Shown: positions 51,511-62,156, counted from the first letter of the stretch. The stretch: DNA of 64,000 bases from an uncultured Rikenellaceae bacterium (GCA_944321925.1 CALUND010000006.1:1-64000), one strand, 5' to 3'. Translations and numbers: made by a program. Notes: generated by a model not told the origin, from the sequence alone.

Positions 51511-52032
51511 ATGCGATTGATAAACATTCTTCTGGTAACTCTTTTACTGCCCGGCGTCCTGATGGCGAGCAAATGGCAAGTCAAAACGCCGACGCACGTT
51601 CCCGACGTCGAACTAATGACCCTGAAAAACGAACCGACGAATCTGATCGACTACGGCAAACGCCACATGATGGTGTTCTATATCGATCCCGACGCGCGCG
51701 GACAAAACAAAGTGTTTCAGGAAGAGATGAGAAACGAAAAACGGCCCTACACACCCAACATCGCCGGTTACACGGTTCTCAATCTGGCCGATACGAAATT
51801 GCCGGGCGGCATGGTACGCATGTTGGCCCGTATAGCGACGAAAGGAACCGAGACCGTCAACCTGGTCGACATGGACCACACCCTGCGCGATGCATGGAAT
51901 TTAGGAGAGGTAGATAACCAGTTCGTCGTCATGTTCGTAACCAAAGAGGGGGAGTTGGTTTACTACCACGCGGGAGAACTCTCCCGAGAGGATATGGACG
52001 CATTTTACGCAGTGATCGACAAATATAAATAA
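51511..52032 (+). CDS. Exported thioredoxin-fold-like protein
   Basis: About 173 residues from the ATG at 51511 (MRLINILL); ATGs at 51487 and 51490 would give a longer signal peptide and cannot be excluded. A signal peptide (LVTLLLPGVLMAS) precedes a mature protein with MMVFYIDPDARGQNK (about 47-61) and FVVMFVTKEGELVYYHAG (about 134-151), resembling the YtfJ/thioredoxin-like fold. The CxxC motif is absent. TATTTTTG at 51434-51441 is a good -7 element. It may be a periplasmic chaperone or redox-independent relative; function unknown. Confidence 0.7.
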   Translation: MRLINILLVTLLLPGVLMASKWQVKTPTHVPDVELMTLKNEPTNLIDYGKRHMMVFYIDPDARGQNKVFQEEMRNEKRPYTPNIAGYTVLNLADTKLPGGMVRMLARIATKGTETVNLVDMDHTLRDAWNLGEVDNQFVVMFVTKEGELVYYHAGELSREDMDAFYAVIDKYK

Positions 52033-52112
52033 TTGAAATAGCGACTCTTCGTCGACGGACAATCGGGAAAACCCGTCCGCAGAGCATCGCGATCTGAGAA
52101 AATTCATTAGGT

Positions 52113-53510
52113 ATGAAGTTTTGGAAGTGGTGCTTAGTGGCCGGTATTCTCTTATCATCGACCGAAACAGGAAAGGCCGGAACCGTCCGTCCGAATGGAG
52201 CGTGGCCGTACATCCAAGAAACCGTAAAAGACACGACTCTTCACAGGGAGCGGGAAAATTCTCACCGGAGACGACCGCATCAGAAACAACATCGCGGATC
52301 GAACCCAGCGTTGTTTACCGATCCGCTCTATCCCGACACGCTCTTTTTGCCGGCCAATCCGCTCGCGAAAGACACCTTGCCGATCGATCCATCGGTCACA
52401 CGTTCCAACGACTCGACAGCCCTCGACACAACTGATTCCACGGCCCGGAAACGCTCGGTTTTCCGCAAACTCTACGACTATTTCAACCGTTCGAACATCG
52501 ATCGAACCGCGCAGAAAAAGATCGATTTCAGCCTGGTTCTCGGGCCGAACTACTCTTCGACAACGAAACTCGGTCTCGGCATTCTGGCCGCAGGACTCTA
52601 CCGCATCGACCGGAGCGACCTTGTCACCCCGCCGTCCGACGTATCGCTTTACGGCAACATCTCCACTTCGGGATTCATGATGATCGGAGTGAGCGGCAAC
52701 AACCTCTTTCCCCGCGACATGCACAGAGTCTCGTACGACGTCTTTTTCTACTCCATGCCGAGTCTCTTCTGGGGAATCGGCTACGAGAACGGAGTGAACA
52801 GCAAAGGAGAAAGCAGCTACCTGCAACATCTCTTTCGGGTCGATGCGAGTTACATGTACCGGGTATGGAACAAATTCTATTTGGGAACAGCCATCGACTT
52901 CCACCTGTCACGGAACCGACGATTCACCCACCCGGCCTACCTCGAAGGACAAAAGCCCAATTACACCAATACGGGCGTCGGATTGATCCTCCAATACGAC
53001 GGACGCGACTTCATCCCCAACCCCTACAAAGGCATCTACTTTCGGCTGGAAGGGACCTATTATCCGAAGTTTCTCGGCACGTCGAACGGCTTCGTCCGCA
53101 CGCAACTGACCTTCGACTACTACCAGAAACTGTGGAAGGGAGCGATATTGGCCTTCGATCTCTACAACGAATCGAACATGGGTCCGGAGGTCCCGTGGAC
53201 CATGCTTGCCCTGATGGGCGGCAACCGCCGCATGCGCGGATACTACGAAGGTCGGTTCCGCGACAACAACCTCATCGAAGTGCAGTTGGAACTCCGGCAA
53301 CGTATCTGGCGCCGCCACGGTATTGTCGTCTGGGGAGGGGCTGGCAACGTATTCGAGCAGTGGAACTCCTTCCAACTCTCGCACACGCTGCCCAACTACG
53401 GCGTGGGTTATCGATTCGAATTCAAGAACCGCGTCAACATACGGCTCGATTTCGGCATGGGCCGGAAAGGTATAAACGGCATAATTTTCAACATCAATGA
53501 AGCTTTCTGA
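52113..53510 (+). CDS. Omp85/BamA-type outer-membrane barrel protein
   Basis: 465 residues with a signal peptide (MKFWKWCLVAGILLSS). Residues about 25-120 are polar and low-complexity with no POTRA domain. The C-terminal ~330 residues alternate aromatic and Gly-rich strands and contain LMGGNRRMRGYYEGRFRDNN (about 369-388), the conserved RGY-containing loop of the Omp85 barrel. It ends in FNINEAF, without the usual C-terminal aromatic signal. It overlaps the next gene by 14 bp, which links the barrel to a lipid-modifying enzyme. Possibly an export or lipid-transport barrel. Confidence 0.75.
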   Translation: MKFWKWCLVAGILLSSTETGKAGTVRPNGAWPYIQETVKDTTLHRERENSHRRRPHQKQHRGSNPALFTDPLYPDTLFLPANPLAKDTLPIDPSVTRSNDSTALDTTDSTARKRSVFRKLYDYFNRSNIDRTAQKKIDFSLVLGPNYSSTTKLGLGILAAGLYRIDRSDLVTPPSDVSLYGNISTSGFMMIGVSGNNLFPRDMHRVSYDVFFYSMPSLFWGIGYENGVNSKGESSYLQHLFRVDASYMYRVWNKFYLGTAIDFHLSRNRRFTHPAYLEGQKPNYTNTGVGLILQYDGRDFIPNPYKGIYFRLEGTYYPKFLGTSNGFVRTQLTFDYYQKLWKGAILAFDLYNESNMGPEVPWTMLALMGGNRRMRGYYEGRFRDNNLIEVQLELRQRIWRRHGIVVWGGAGNVFEQWNSFQLSHTLPNYGVGYRFEFKNRVNIRLDFGMGRKGINGIIFNINEAF

Positions 53511-55203
53511 AGCGAGACCGGGGAAAAATACGATGGATGGCATCGCACTGACGATTTTTTTCGTCGTTGCCGTGATGCTGCCCAACATCGTATTGACCTT
53601 CAGCCAAGACTATCCACTTTGGCATCGGCTCACCATGCTGCTTTTGCCGGCCGGATTCTATACGGTGTGGTGTTCCCTCTTGCCCCGCTCCGGGGTGATG
53701 ATTCTGCTCGGCATACCGTTCATGTTCTTCGCCGCATTCCAGGTCGTTCTTTTCTATCTGCTGCAGGAGACGGTCATCTCAGTCGACATGTTCACCAACC
53801 TCGGCACGACCAACTCCTCCGAATCGCTCGAACTGTTGCACAACATCTATCCGGTCATTCTTTCGGCCTGCTCGCTCTATATCGTACTGATTCTGCTGGC
53901 AGTCTATTCGGTACGCCGACGTCGGGTGATCCGTCCCGCTGCACGACGCAACATGTTGTTTGTCGGAGGATTTCTGCTGGCTGCCGGCATCGGCTCCTCG
54001 TTCGGAGCGATGGCCGAAACCCGCGGATTCACCGCCCTGGACGATATTTTTCCCATCAATGCGTTCCGCAACCGCTATTTGAGTCAACGGGAGTGGATGA
54101 AGGTCAAGCGCTACGAAAAAAGTTGTGCCGATTTCTGTTTTGACGCCACAAAAAACGACCATGCTCCGCAACGCGAAATCTACCTTTTCGTCATCGGCGA
54201 GTCGTCCCGAGCCTGCAACTGGCCCGCCTACGGTTACGATCGCCCCACCACCCCGAATCTGACCAATCGCGGCGACCAAATCGTCTGGTTCCAGAACATC
54301 CTGACACAAAGCAACTCCACGCACAAAAGCGTGCCGCTGATGCTTTCGCCCATCGGAGCCGATACCCACGACTATATCTACCGCTACAAAGGGCTGCTTG
54401 CCTTGTTCCGCGAAGCCGGATTCCACACGATGTTCGTTTCGAATCAGGCCCGCAACCGAGCGATGATCGACCATCTCGGCAAACAGGCCGACACGGCGAT
54501 TTTCCTCCAAGACCACCATCGTCGCAACAACTACGACTCCAATCTGTTGCCCTTCGTGCGCAAAGCGATTCTCCGCGACACGGCCGACCTTTTCATCGTG
54601 CTCCACACCTACGGTTCGCACTTCAACTACAACGGTCGCTATCCCGCTTCGTTCGCCAAATTCTTCCCCGACCGCATCACCTCTCTGGATGCAACCTGCC
54701 GGGAAAGGATGATCAACGCCTACGACAATTCGATTCTCTACACCGATTACCTGCTCGACCAACTCATCCGCATGCTCGAACGGAGTCAAACCTGCACGGC
54801 TCTCTTTTTCAGCCCGGACCACGGTGAAGATATTTTCGACGACGACCGCAACCGATTCCTCCACTCTTCTCCCTCGGCAAGCTATTACCAACTCCACATT
54901 CCCTGCATGGTGTGGTTTTCGGCCGGTTACTCCGCAGCCTACCCCGAACGAGTGGCTTCCGCACGCTCCCATACGGCGTCACCGGCTACGACCCACGCCT
55001 ATTTCCACACATTGGCAGACATGGCCTCCATCGAGAGTCCCTATGTCTCTTCGCATCTCTCGCTCGTGAATCCCGTATTCGACTCCTCGACCGTACGGCA
55101 CTACCTCAACGACCAGTACCAGGCGGTCGATTACCTGTCGGTCGGCCTCCAGGAGGAAGATTTTGCAATTTTTCGGAAGAGAAAAATCCATTTGTCCCAT
55201 TAA
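53497..55203 (+). CDS. Phosphoethanolamine transferase-like inner-membrane enzyme
   Basis: 568 residues from the ATG at 53497; the ATG at 53533 is the alternative and avoids the overlap. Four to five transmembrane segments span about 17-160, followed by a periplasmic sulfatase-fold domain. The metal/nucleophile region reads FVIGESSRACNWPAYGYDRPTTP (about residues 229-251): Ser-Ser stands where EptA has Thr. FSPDHGEDIFDD (about 444-455) supplies the second metal site and LHTYGSHFNY the His. It probably modifies lipid A or another envelope glycan with phosphoethanolamine. The overlap with the Omp85-like gene is 14 bp. Confidence 0.85.
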   Translation: MKLSEARPGKNTMDGIALTIFFVVAVMLPNIVLTFSQDYPLWHRLTMLLLPAGFYTVWCSLLPRSGVMILLGIPFMFFAAFQVVLFYLLQETVISVDMFTNLGTTNSSESLELLHNIYPVILSACSLYIVLILLAVYSVRRRRVIRPAARRNMLFVGGFLLAAGIGSSFGAMAETRGFTALDDIFPINAFRNRYLSQREWMKVKRYEKSCADFCFDATKNDHAPQREIYLFVIGESSRACNWPAYGYDRPTTPNLTNRGDQIVWFQNILTQSNSTHKSVPLMLSPIGADTHDYIYRYKGLLALFREAGFHTMFVSNQARNRAMIDHLGKQADTAIFLQDHHRRNNYDSNLLPFVRKAILRDTADLFIVLHTYGSHFNYNGRYPASFAKFFPDRITSLDATCRERMINAYDNSILYTDYLLDQLIRMLERSQTCTALFFSPDHGEDIFDDDRNRFLHSSPSASYYQLHIPCMVWFSAGYSAAYPERVASARSHTASPATTHAYFHTLADMASIESPYVSSHLSLVNPVFDSSTVRHYLNDQYQAVDYLSVGLQEEDFAIFRKRKIHLSH

Positions 55204-55244
55204 AATCGTAAATTTGTTTCTCGACCCGTGATACGAGCAAACCA

Positions 55245-56015
55245 ATGCGCTATTTTCTGGAACTATCCTACAACGGCTCCTCCTACAACGGCTGGCAACG
55301 CCAACCCGGCACATCGACCGTACAAGGCACCCTGGAAAAGGCTCTTTCCACCCTGTTACGGAGCGATATCCTCGTGACCGGAGCCGGTCGGACCGATACA
55401 GGAGTCCATGCAGCCTATTACGTGGCACATATCGACACATTCACCGAGATTCCCGATCCGACAGATTTTCTCTACCACCTGAATGCACTACTTCCTGCAG
55501 ACATCGTCGTCCATACACTCGTTCCCGTAGCCGCAACGGCTCACGCCCGTTTCGATGCCCTCGAACGCGAGTATCGCTATTTCGTCTCAGCAACCAAAAC
55601 CCCTTTCGGGAGAGACCTCTGCTGGCAATATTTCGTGCCGCTCGATCTGGCGAGAATGAACGAAGCTGCCGCCTCGCTGTTGGAAGAGAGCGATTTCACC
55701 ACCTTCGCCAAACTCCACTCCGGCAACCGCACCAATCTTTGCAAGGTTTCGAAGGCAGAATGGAACTCGCCGAGAAAAGAACTCTACGTCTTCACCATCC
55801 GGGCCGATCGATTTCTGCGCAACATGGTCCGTGCGATCGTCGGAACCCTGATCGACGTAGGACGCGGTAAAATGACGCCGGAAGAGTTCCGCGACATTCT
55901 TCGTAGGCGCGACCTCTCCCTGGCGAGTGGCTCCGCTCCGGCCCACGGACTCTACCTCTGGGATGTAACCTATTCGGAAACAACATACAAAAGACATACT
56001 ACCTGCCATGATTAA
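55245..56015 (+). CDS. truA: tRNA pseudouridine synthase A
   Basis: 256 residues. The catalytic Asp is in GAGRTDTGVHA (about residues 46-56), flanked by YNGSSYNGWQRQPG (about 7-20) and ARFDALEREYRY (about 106-117). TruA isomerises uridines 38-40 of the anticodon stem in many tRNAs. The end overlaps galK by 8 bp, so the two are translationally coupled although functionally unrelated. Confidence 0.96.
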   Translation: MRYFLELSYNGSSYNGWQRQPGTSTVQGTLEKALSTLLRSDILVTGAGRTDTGVHAAYYVAHIDTFTEIPDPTDFLYHLNALLPADIVVHTLVPVAATAHARFDALEREYRYFVSATKTPFGRDLCWQYFVPLDLARMNEAAASLLEESDFTTFAKLHSGNRTNLCKVSKAEWNSPRKELYVFTIRADRFLRNMVRAIVGTLIDVGRGKMTPEEFRDILRRRDLSLASGSAPAHGLYLWDVTYSETTYKRHTTCHD

Positions 56016-57153
56016 TCAGATTCAAGAAATTTTCACGCAGCATTTTGGCAACCATGCATCGCTTTATGCCTCGCCGGGACGGGTAAACCTCATCGGCGAA
56101 CACACCGATTACAACCTGGGATTCGTACTTCCCGGAGCGATCGACAAAGCCATCTACCTGGCCATACGTCCCTCGGAAAGCAAACTCTCCCGGCTCTACT
56201 CGGTCGATTACGGCGAGAGCCTCACCTGGGATCTCTCGACCGGAACGCTCCCCGAAAAAATGTGGGCCCGTTACATTTACGGCGTAGTGCAGGAGATGCA
56301 GAAACGGGGAGCCCGATTGCAATCTTTCGATGCCGTATTCGGCGGCGACGTACCGCTCGGAGCAGGTCTTTCCTCCTCGGCGGCACTGGAGAGTGTTTTC
56401 GGATTCGCGCTGAACGACCTCTTCAAAGCCGGATTTTCACGGGAAGAATTGGCCAAAATCGGACAAATGACCGAACACAACTACATCGGAGTGCGTTGCG
56501 GCATCATGGACCAGTTCGCCTCACTGTTCGGCGAAAAAGGGAAAGTGATCCGACTCGATTGCCGGTCTCTCGACTATGAGATGGAACCGTTCGAAGCCCC
56601 CGGCTGTCGCATCGTATTGATCGACTCCATGGTGAAACACTCGCTCGCCTCTTCGGAATACAACGTGCGGCGCATGCAGTGCGAGACAGGTGTAGCAACC
56701 GTCGCACGACATGTCTCCGGAGTGGAAAGCCTGCGCGACATCACCGCCGACATGCTCGAGACCTACCGCGCAGAGATGGATGCGACGGTCTATCGCCGTT
56801 GCCGTTACGTTATCGATGAGAACCAGCGACTGCTCGACGGATGCGACGCACTCAAAGCCGGCGATTACGAGACGTTCGGCCAAAAGATGTTCGGCAGCCA
56901 CGAAGGTCTGTCGAAGGCCTACGAGGTGAGCTGTCCGGAGCTCGACCTGATCGTAGAGACAGCCCGCCGTATTCCGGGCGTGGTGGGGGCCCGCATGATG
57001 GGCGGAGGCTTCGGCGGCTGCGTGATCTCCCTGGTACGGAAGGAGGCCTACGAACCGCTTCTGACGGAGGTTCAGGAACGTTTCCGATCCAAATTCGGAG
57101 AGACGCCCCGGACCATTGACGTAACGATCGGCGACGGAGCCCGTCGCCTTTGA
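56008..57153 (+). CDS. galK: Galactokinase
   Basis: 381 residues. Family motifs are GRVNLIGEHTDYN (about 22-34), the ATP-binding GDVPLGAGLSSSAALE (about 113-128), the catalytic MDQFAS with the Asp in position, and MMGGGFGGCVISL near 330. It phosphorylates galactose in the Leloir pathway. galT and galE are not next to it. The next gene, a GH43 glycosidase with a signal peptide, starts 15 nt after the stop, which links sugar release and phosphorylation. Confidence 0.95.
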   Translation: MINQIQEIFTQHFGNHASLYASPGRVNLIGEHTDYNLGFVLPGAIDKAIYLAIRPSESKLSRLYSVDYGESLTWDLSTGTLPEKMWARYIYGVVQEMQKRGARLQSFDAVFGGDVPLGAGLSSSAALESVFGFALNDLFKAGFSREELAKIGQMTEHNYIGVRCGIMDQFASLFGEKGKVIRLDCRSLDYEMEPFEAPGCRIVLIDSMVKHSLASSEYNVRRMQCETGVATVARHVSGVESLRDITADMLETYRAEMDATVYRRCRYVIDENQRLLDGCDALKAGDYETFGQKMFGSHEGLSKAYEVSCPELDLIVETARRIPGVVGARMMGGGFGGCVISLVRKEAYEPLLTEVQERFRSKFGETPRTIDVTIGDGARRL

Positions 57154-57167
57154 AAACGAGACGATCC

Positions 57168-58238
57168 ATGAAACATCCGCTGACAGGACTCCTTCTGCTG
57201 TCGTCACTCCTTGTGACCCTCTCGGGAGGAGCACAACAAAAGACAGAAACGTCCTTCGTTCCGGACAAGAAACAGCGTTCAGGCAATCCGATTATTCCCG
57301 AATCGGTAGGTCATTATGCCGACCCTCACGCCATGATCTACGAAAAAAGGTGGTGGATCTACCCCACCACCTCCCTTCCTTTTGCCGAGCAGACCTCATT
57401 CGACTGTTTCTCCTCGCGCGACTTGCTCCACTGGGAACGCCACGAAAAGATTCTTCGTGCTGCGGACATCCGCTGGGCCCGATCGGCACTGTGGGCACCG
57501 GCCTCGGTAGAGAACAACGGACGTTACTACCTGTTTTTCGGAGCGAACAACATCCCCTATGGTGCAAAAGAGGGAGGCATCGGAGTGGCTGTCGCCGACC
57601 GTCCGGAGGGCCCCTATCGCGACCTGATCGGCCGACCGTTGATCGGAGTAATCGCCAACGGGGCGCAACCCATCGATCAATGCCTGCTCCACGACGACGG
57701 GAACTGGTATCTCTACTACGGCGGTTGGGGACACTGCAACGTGGTTAAACTGCGGCCCGATTTCACGGGCGTCGAGGCCTTCGAGGTGAACGGCACGGTT
57801 TACAATGCGGGCGGCAGCCTCGATCCGGAGCAGGTCCGATTTCTCGAAGTGACTCCGGAAGCAAAACCGAGCTACACGGAAGGTCCGTTTATTTTCAAGA
57901 GGTCCGGGAAATACTATTTCATGTGGTCGGAAGGAAATTTCACCGACTCCACCTACAACGTAGCCTATGCCATTTCCGACTCGCCGTTCGGGCCTTTCCG
58001 CCGAGAAGGTACGGTATTCCTACGCGATGAGGAGATCGGTTCGGGAGCCGGACACCACTCGATCGTACAGATCCCGGGGCGGGACGAGTGGTATATCTTT
58101 TACCACCGCCGGGAGCATGCGGGACGAGGAGCTCACGAACGGATGGTCTGTGTCGAGCGAATGGAGTTCGATGCCAACGGACGTATCGTCCCGATCCGGA
58201 TTACGCGAGAGGGAGTTCCCCGACGCAGAATCCGGTAA
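57168..58238 (+). CDS. Secreted glycoside hydrolase family 43 protein
   Basis: About 356 residues from the ATG at 57168 (MKHPLTGLLL); a signal peptide covers about 1-24. The five-bladed propeller signature appears as YADPHAMIYEKRWWIYPT (about 44-61, first catalytic Asp), PIDQCLLHDDGNWYLYYGG (about 168-186, pKa-tuning Asp) and YTEGPFIFKRSGKYY (about 234-248, catalytic Glu). GH43 enzymes remove arabinose or xylose side chains or act on galactan. The substrate is not decidable. Downstream of galK, a galactan-related role is plausible. A terminator follows. Confidence 0.9.
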   Translation: MKHPLTGLLLLSSLLVTLSGGAQQKTETSFVPDKKQRSGNPIIPESVGHYADPHAMIYEKRWWIYPTTSLPFAEQTSFDCFSSRDLLHWERHEKILRAADIRWARSALWAPASVENNGRYYLFFGANNIPYGAKEGGIGVAVADRPEGPYRDLIGRPLIGVIANGAQPIDQCLLHDDGNWYLYYGGWGHCNVVKLRPDFTGVEAFEVNGTVYNAGGSLDPEQVRFLEVTPEAKPSYTEGPFIFKRSGKYYFMWSEGNFTDSTYNVAYAISDSPFGPFRREGTVFLRDEEIGSGAGHHSIVQIPGRDEWYIFYHRREHAGRGAHERMVCVERMEFDANGRIVPIRITREGVPRRRIR

Positions 58239-58260
58239 CGTATCCCCATCCGACGAAACA

Positions 58261-58302
58261 AAAGGCGAAGGCTTTCCTGCCGGAAAAGCCTTCGCCTTTT
58301 AA
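58261..58302 (+). terminator. Terminator of the truA-galK-GH43 operon
   Basis: AAAGGCGAAGGCTTTCC pairs with GGAAAAGCCTTCGCCTTT (two small mismatches), followed by T residues. It also precedes the convergent gene end at 58326. Confidence 0.9.
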
Positions 58303-58325
58303 TATGATAGCCCGATCGCAGGACC

Positions 58326-60221
58326 TTACTCGAAAGCAGCCCGATTCTTCGGATTGTGGAGCTGTTTACCCTCCGGCGTATAGAGATAATCCAACCGGTC
58401 GCGGTAACGCTCCTCCACCTTGCCCCGCATCACCTTCATCGTGCTGTTGACCAATCCGTTCTGTTCGGAAAAGGGCTCTCCGATCACCGCCAGGGCCGCA
58501 GGCAGCCATCGCTCCGGATAGTCGCCGGCAAAATCGCCTCCCGACTTATAGCGATCGATCTCCGACTGGATCAGATCGAGTGCCGCTTTCGGATAATCGG
58601 CCTTGGCAACCCCTTTTTCATGCAGATGACGGAATACGTTCTCCCGATTGGGCACCACAATCGCACCCGTAAAGGGACTCTGGTTATTGTAGATCATGAT
58701 CTGTTCGATATAAGGCGACTTGTCGGTGATGGCCTCCTCCATCCCCTCGGGGCTGTACTTCTCACCGTCGCTCGCTATGAGCAGGCTCTTGAAACGACCG
58801 AGCACATAGAGAAATCCGTCGTGTCCCATATATCCCATGTCACCCGTATAGAGCCACCCTTCGCGGACGGTTTCAGCGGTCGCTTTCGGATTTTTCCAAT
58901 ATCCCGCCATGACATTCTCTCCCCGGATGACCATCTCGCCCTTCTCGCCCGTCGGCAGATCGTGCCCGTCCTCATCGACGATGCGCAGATCGAGCGGCTG
59001 CACGAGATGACCCGATGAACCGAAACGATGATAGCGCGGCGAATTGGTGGAGATGACAGGCGTTGCCTCCGAAAGACCGTAACCCTGATACATCGGGATG
59101 CCGATGGCATAGAAAAAGCGTTGCAGTTCGGCATCGAGCAGAGCCCCTCCGCCAACGAAAAAGCGCAACTCACCGCCGAATGCCTCCCGTACCTTGGAAT
59201 AAAGGATCCTGTCGAACAACGCCACGACCGGCTTCAACACCTTTCGCCAGCCTTTTCCCTTCGAATATCCGTCGAGATTGTAGGCATAAGAGGTTTTCAG
59301 GGCAAGTTTGAACAGACGCTCCGCTGCGGCACCCTTGGCCCGCACGGAACCTTCGATCGACTTCCGGAAATTCTTCGCCAATGCGGGGACCGAGAGCAGA
59401 AAGTGGGGTTTCACCTCCCGAATGTTTCCCGGGATGTTCTTCAGGGTCTCCATCGGAGTACGTCCCACCTGAACGGTCGCCACGGTCGCTCCGCAGGCAA
59501 TCATGATATAGAATCCCACCACATGCGCAAAGCAGTGATCGAGCGGCAGGATGATCAGCGTACGATAGGAACTCGGCACATCGATCTGCGTAAGAGCCTG
59601 CTCCACGTTGGCGGTATAATTGCGATGGGTGAGAATCACGCCTTTCGGATCGGCGGTGGTTCCGGAGGTGTAGGTAATCGTGGCATAGTCCTCATTCCGA
59701 AGGGCGCGCCCGATCTCGAGGAACTCCGGTTCGTGCTCTTTCAAATATTCGGCTCCCTGCCGACGCACAGCCGCAAGCGTAGTCTCGCCCCGATCCAACC
59801 CATCGACCGCATCGTAGACGATCACCAATCTCAGATCGGGCAACAGATCGCGGATCTTGCGGATCTTCGGATACTGATTTCCGGAGACGAAAATCACGGA
59901 TACCTCCGCATGTTTCAATCGGAAAAGCAGGTCATTGCTCTCCTCCAGCTTGATGGAAAGCGGTACGCTGATACCTCCGGCATAAAAAATTCCCAATTCC
60001 GAGACGATCCAGTCGTTGCGGCCCTCGGAAAGGATGGAGACCTTATCGCCCGGACGGACTCCCGCTACGACGAGACCCGCTCCAATTTCGAGCGCTTCCC
60101 GTCGGGTCTCGGCATAGGTCGTCGGCAAAAAGGCATCCGTCTTTTTTTCGAGCAAAAAAGTTTTGTCGCCGAAGCGATTCACGGAGTCTTCGAAAAGGTC
60201 GATGATCGTCTTTTTTTTCAT
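58326..60221 (-). CDS. Long-chain acyl-CoA synthetase (AMP-binding)
   Basis: 631 residues. The AMP-binding motif is TITYTSGTTADPKGVILTH (about 177-195), with YGLSEATPVIS (about 389-399), the TGDMGYMGHDGFLYVLGR segment (about 468-485) and the catalytic Lys near the C-terminus. The N-terminal MKKKTIIDLFEDSVNRFGDKTFL is typical of the Bacteroidetes FadD15-like subfamily. It activates fatty acids with ATP and CoA, probably for phospholipid incorporation since beta-oxidation genes are not seen. It is a single-gene unit, convergent with the GH43 operon. Confidence 0.92.
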   Translation of the reverse strand: MKKKTIIDLFEDSVNRFGDKTFLLEKKTDAFLPTTYAETRREALEIGAGLVVAGVRPGDKVSILSEGRNDWIVSELGIFYAGGISVPLSIKLEESNDLLFRLKHAEVSVIFVSGNQYPKIRKIRDLLPDLRLVIVYDAVDGLDRGETTLAAVRRQGAEYLKEHEPEFLEIGRALRNEDYATITYTSGTTADPKGVILTHRNYTANVEQALTQIDVPSSYRTLIILPLDHCFAHVVGFYIMIACGATVATVQVGRTPMETLKNIPGNIREVKPHFLLSVPALAKNFRKSIEGSVRAKGAAAERLFKLALKTSYAYNLDGYSKGKGWRKVLKPVVALFDRILYSKVREAFGGELRFFVGGGALLDAELQRFFYAIGIPMYQGYGLSEATPVISTNSPRYHRFGSSGHLVQPLDLRIVDEDGHDLPTGEKGEMVIRGENVMAGYWKNPKATAETVREGWLYTGDMGYMGHDGFLYVLGRFKSLLIASDGEKYSPEGMEEAITDKSPYIEQIMIYNNQSPFTGAIVVPNRENVFRHLHEKGVAKADYPKAALDLIQSEIDRYKSGGDFAGDYPERWLPAALAVIGEPFSEQNGLVNSTMKVMRGKVEERYRDRLDYLYTPEGKQLHNPKNRAAFE

Positions 60222-60368
60222 AAGGTTTATTTTTTAGGTGTAGTTGCGTTTTCTGTTAGGGAGGCTCTTCCAAGACAGTATACCCCCACTGCGGACAATC
60301 GGCTCACCCCGAAGGCCACGGATCACCCTCCGATCAAACAACCGTCAGGCAAATTTTTGCCGAGCCGG

Positions 60369-62156
60369 TCAATCCATCTTGAGCACGGCAAGGAAAGCCT
60401 GCTGTGGCACCTCCACATTGCCGACCTGCCGCATCCGCTTCTTGCCTTTTTTCTGTTTTTCGAGCAACTTGCGTTTACGCGAAATATCGCCTCCGTAACA
60501 CTTGGCCGTCACATCCTTACGTACAGCCTTGACTGTTTCGCGAGCGATGATCTTGGCCCCGATGGCCGCCTGAATCGCCACATCGAACTGCTGACGGGGA
60601 ATCAGCTCCTTGAGTTTTTCGCACATCCGGCGACCGAAATCATAGGCATGCTCCTGGTAGATGAGCGAAGAGAGCGCATCGACCGGTTCGCCGTTGAGCA
60701 GGATATCGAGTTTCGCCAACTTGCTCTCCCGGTAGTCGGTACGATGGTAATCGAACGAAGCGTAACCGCGTGAGATGCTTTTGAGCTTGTCGTAGAAGTC
60801 GAAAACGATCTCCGACAAGGGCATGTCGAAATTGACCTCCACCCGATCCTGCGTAATGAAGTTTTGGCCGCGCATGACGCCTCGTTTGTCGATGCAGAGC
60901 TTGATGACATTGCCCAGATAATCGGTTTTGGTGATGATCTGAGCGAGAATGTAAGGCTCTTCGATGCGGGAGATGAGAGTGGGTTCAGGGAGCCCCGAAG
61001 GATTGTGCACGTCGAGCACCTCTCCTTTCGTCGTAACCACGCGATACGACACGTTGGGAACCGTCGTGATCACATCCATATCGAATTCGCGATAGAGCCG
61101 TTCCTGAATGATCTCGAGATGGAGCAGTCCGAGGAATCCGCATCGGAATCCGAATCCGAGAGCCAGGGAGCTCTCCGGTTCAAACGTGAGCGATGCATCG
61201 TTGAGCTGCAGCTTCTCGAGCGATGCCCGCAGGTCTTCGTACTGATCCGTCTCCACCGGATAGACGCCGGCAAAGACCATCGGTTTCACATCTTCGAATC
61301 CGGCAATCGCCTCCGTCGCCGGCCGGTCCACATGCGTGATGGTGTCGCCCACCTTCACGTCGGCGGAATTTTTAATCCCCGAGATGATGTAACCCACATT
61401 CCCCGCCGACAACTCGTCCCGCGGGCTCATTTTCAATTTCAATACACCTATCTCATCGGCATCGTACTGGCTGCCCGTATTGAAGAACTTCACCCGATCG
61501 CCCTTGCGAATCGTTCCGTTCATGATGCGGAAATAGGCGATAATTCCCCGGAAAGAGTTGAATACCGAGTCGAAAATCAGCGCCTGAAGGGGAGCGTTCT
61601 CATCCCCCTTCGGGGCCGGGATGCGATCGACGATAGCATCGAGCACCGCATCGATCCCCTCGCCGGTCTTCCCCGAGGCAGCGAGTACCTCTCCGGGATC
61701 ACAGCCGAGCAACTCCACCACCTGATCCCGCACCTCATCGACCATGGCCGATTCCATGTCGATCTTGTTGAGCACCGGAATAATCTCCAGGTCGTGTCCC
61801 AACGCAAGATAAAGATTCGAAATCGTTTGTGCCTGAATACCTTGCGTAGCATCTACCACCAACAAAGCCCCCTCACACGAAGCGATCGCCCGCGACACTT
61901 CGTACGAGAAGTCGACATGTCCCGGGGTATCGATCAGATTGAGAATGTATTTTTCGCCGCCACGCTCATACTCCATCTGGATCGCGTGACTCTTGATCGT
62001 AATCCCTTTTTCGCGTTCGAGGTCCATATCATCCAGCACCTGCGCCTGCAGTTCCCTTTCGCTGAGCGTATTGGTTTTTTCGATCAACCGATCCGCCAGC
62101 GTACTCTTGCCGTGGTCGATGTGTGCGATGATACAAAAATTACGTATGTTTTTCAT
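60369..62156 (-). CDS. lepA: Elongation factor 4 (LepA)
   Basis: About 595 residues from the ATG at 62156 ([10 protein letters not shown]). G1 is AHIDHGKST (about 10-18), G3 DTPGHVDF (about 77-84), G4 NKID (about 131-134). The EF-G-like domains follow and a C-terminal LepA-specific domain ends in [15 protein letters not shown]. It is a ribosome-associated GTPase that promotes correct translation or assembly under stress. It is monocistronic, with 147 nt to the acyl-CoA ligase gene downstream. Confidence 0.97.
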   Translation of the reverse strand: MKNIRNFCIIAHIDHGKSTLADRLIEKTNTLSERELQAQVLDDMDLEREKGITIKSHAIQMEYERGGEKYILNLIDTPGHVDFSYEVSRAIASCEGALLVVDATQGIQAQTISNLYLALGHDLEIIPVLNKIDMESAMVDEVRDQVVELLGCDPGEVLAASGKTGEGIDAVLDAIVDRIPAPKGDENAPLQALIFDSVFNSFRGIIAYFRIMNGTIRKGDRVKFFNTGSQYDADEIGVLKLKMSPRDELSAGNVGYIISGIKNSADVKVGDTITHVDRPATEAIAGFEDVKPMVFAGVYPVETDQYEDLRASLEKLQLNDASLTFEPESSLALGFGFRCGFLGLLHLEIIQERLYREFDMDVITTVPNVSYRVVTTKGEVLDVHNPSGLPEPTLISRIEEPYILAQIITKTDYLGNVIKLCIDKRGVMRGQNFITQDRVEVNFDMPLSEIVFDFYDKLKSISRGYASFDYHRTDYRESKLAKLDILLNGEPVDALSSLIYQEHAYDFGRRMCEKLKELIPRQQFDVAIQAAIGAKIIARETVKAVRKDVTAKCYGGDISRKRKLLEKQKKGKKRMRQVGNVEVPQQAFLAVLKMD

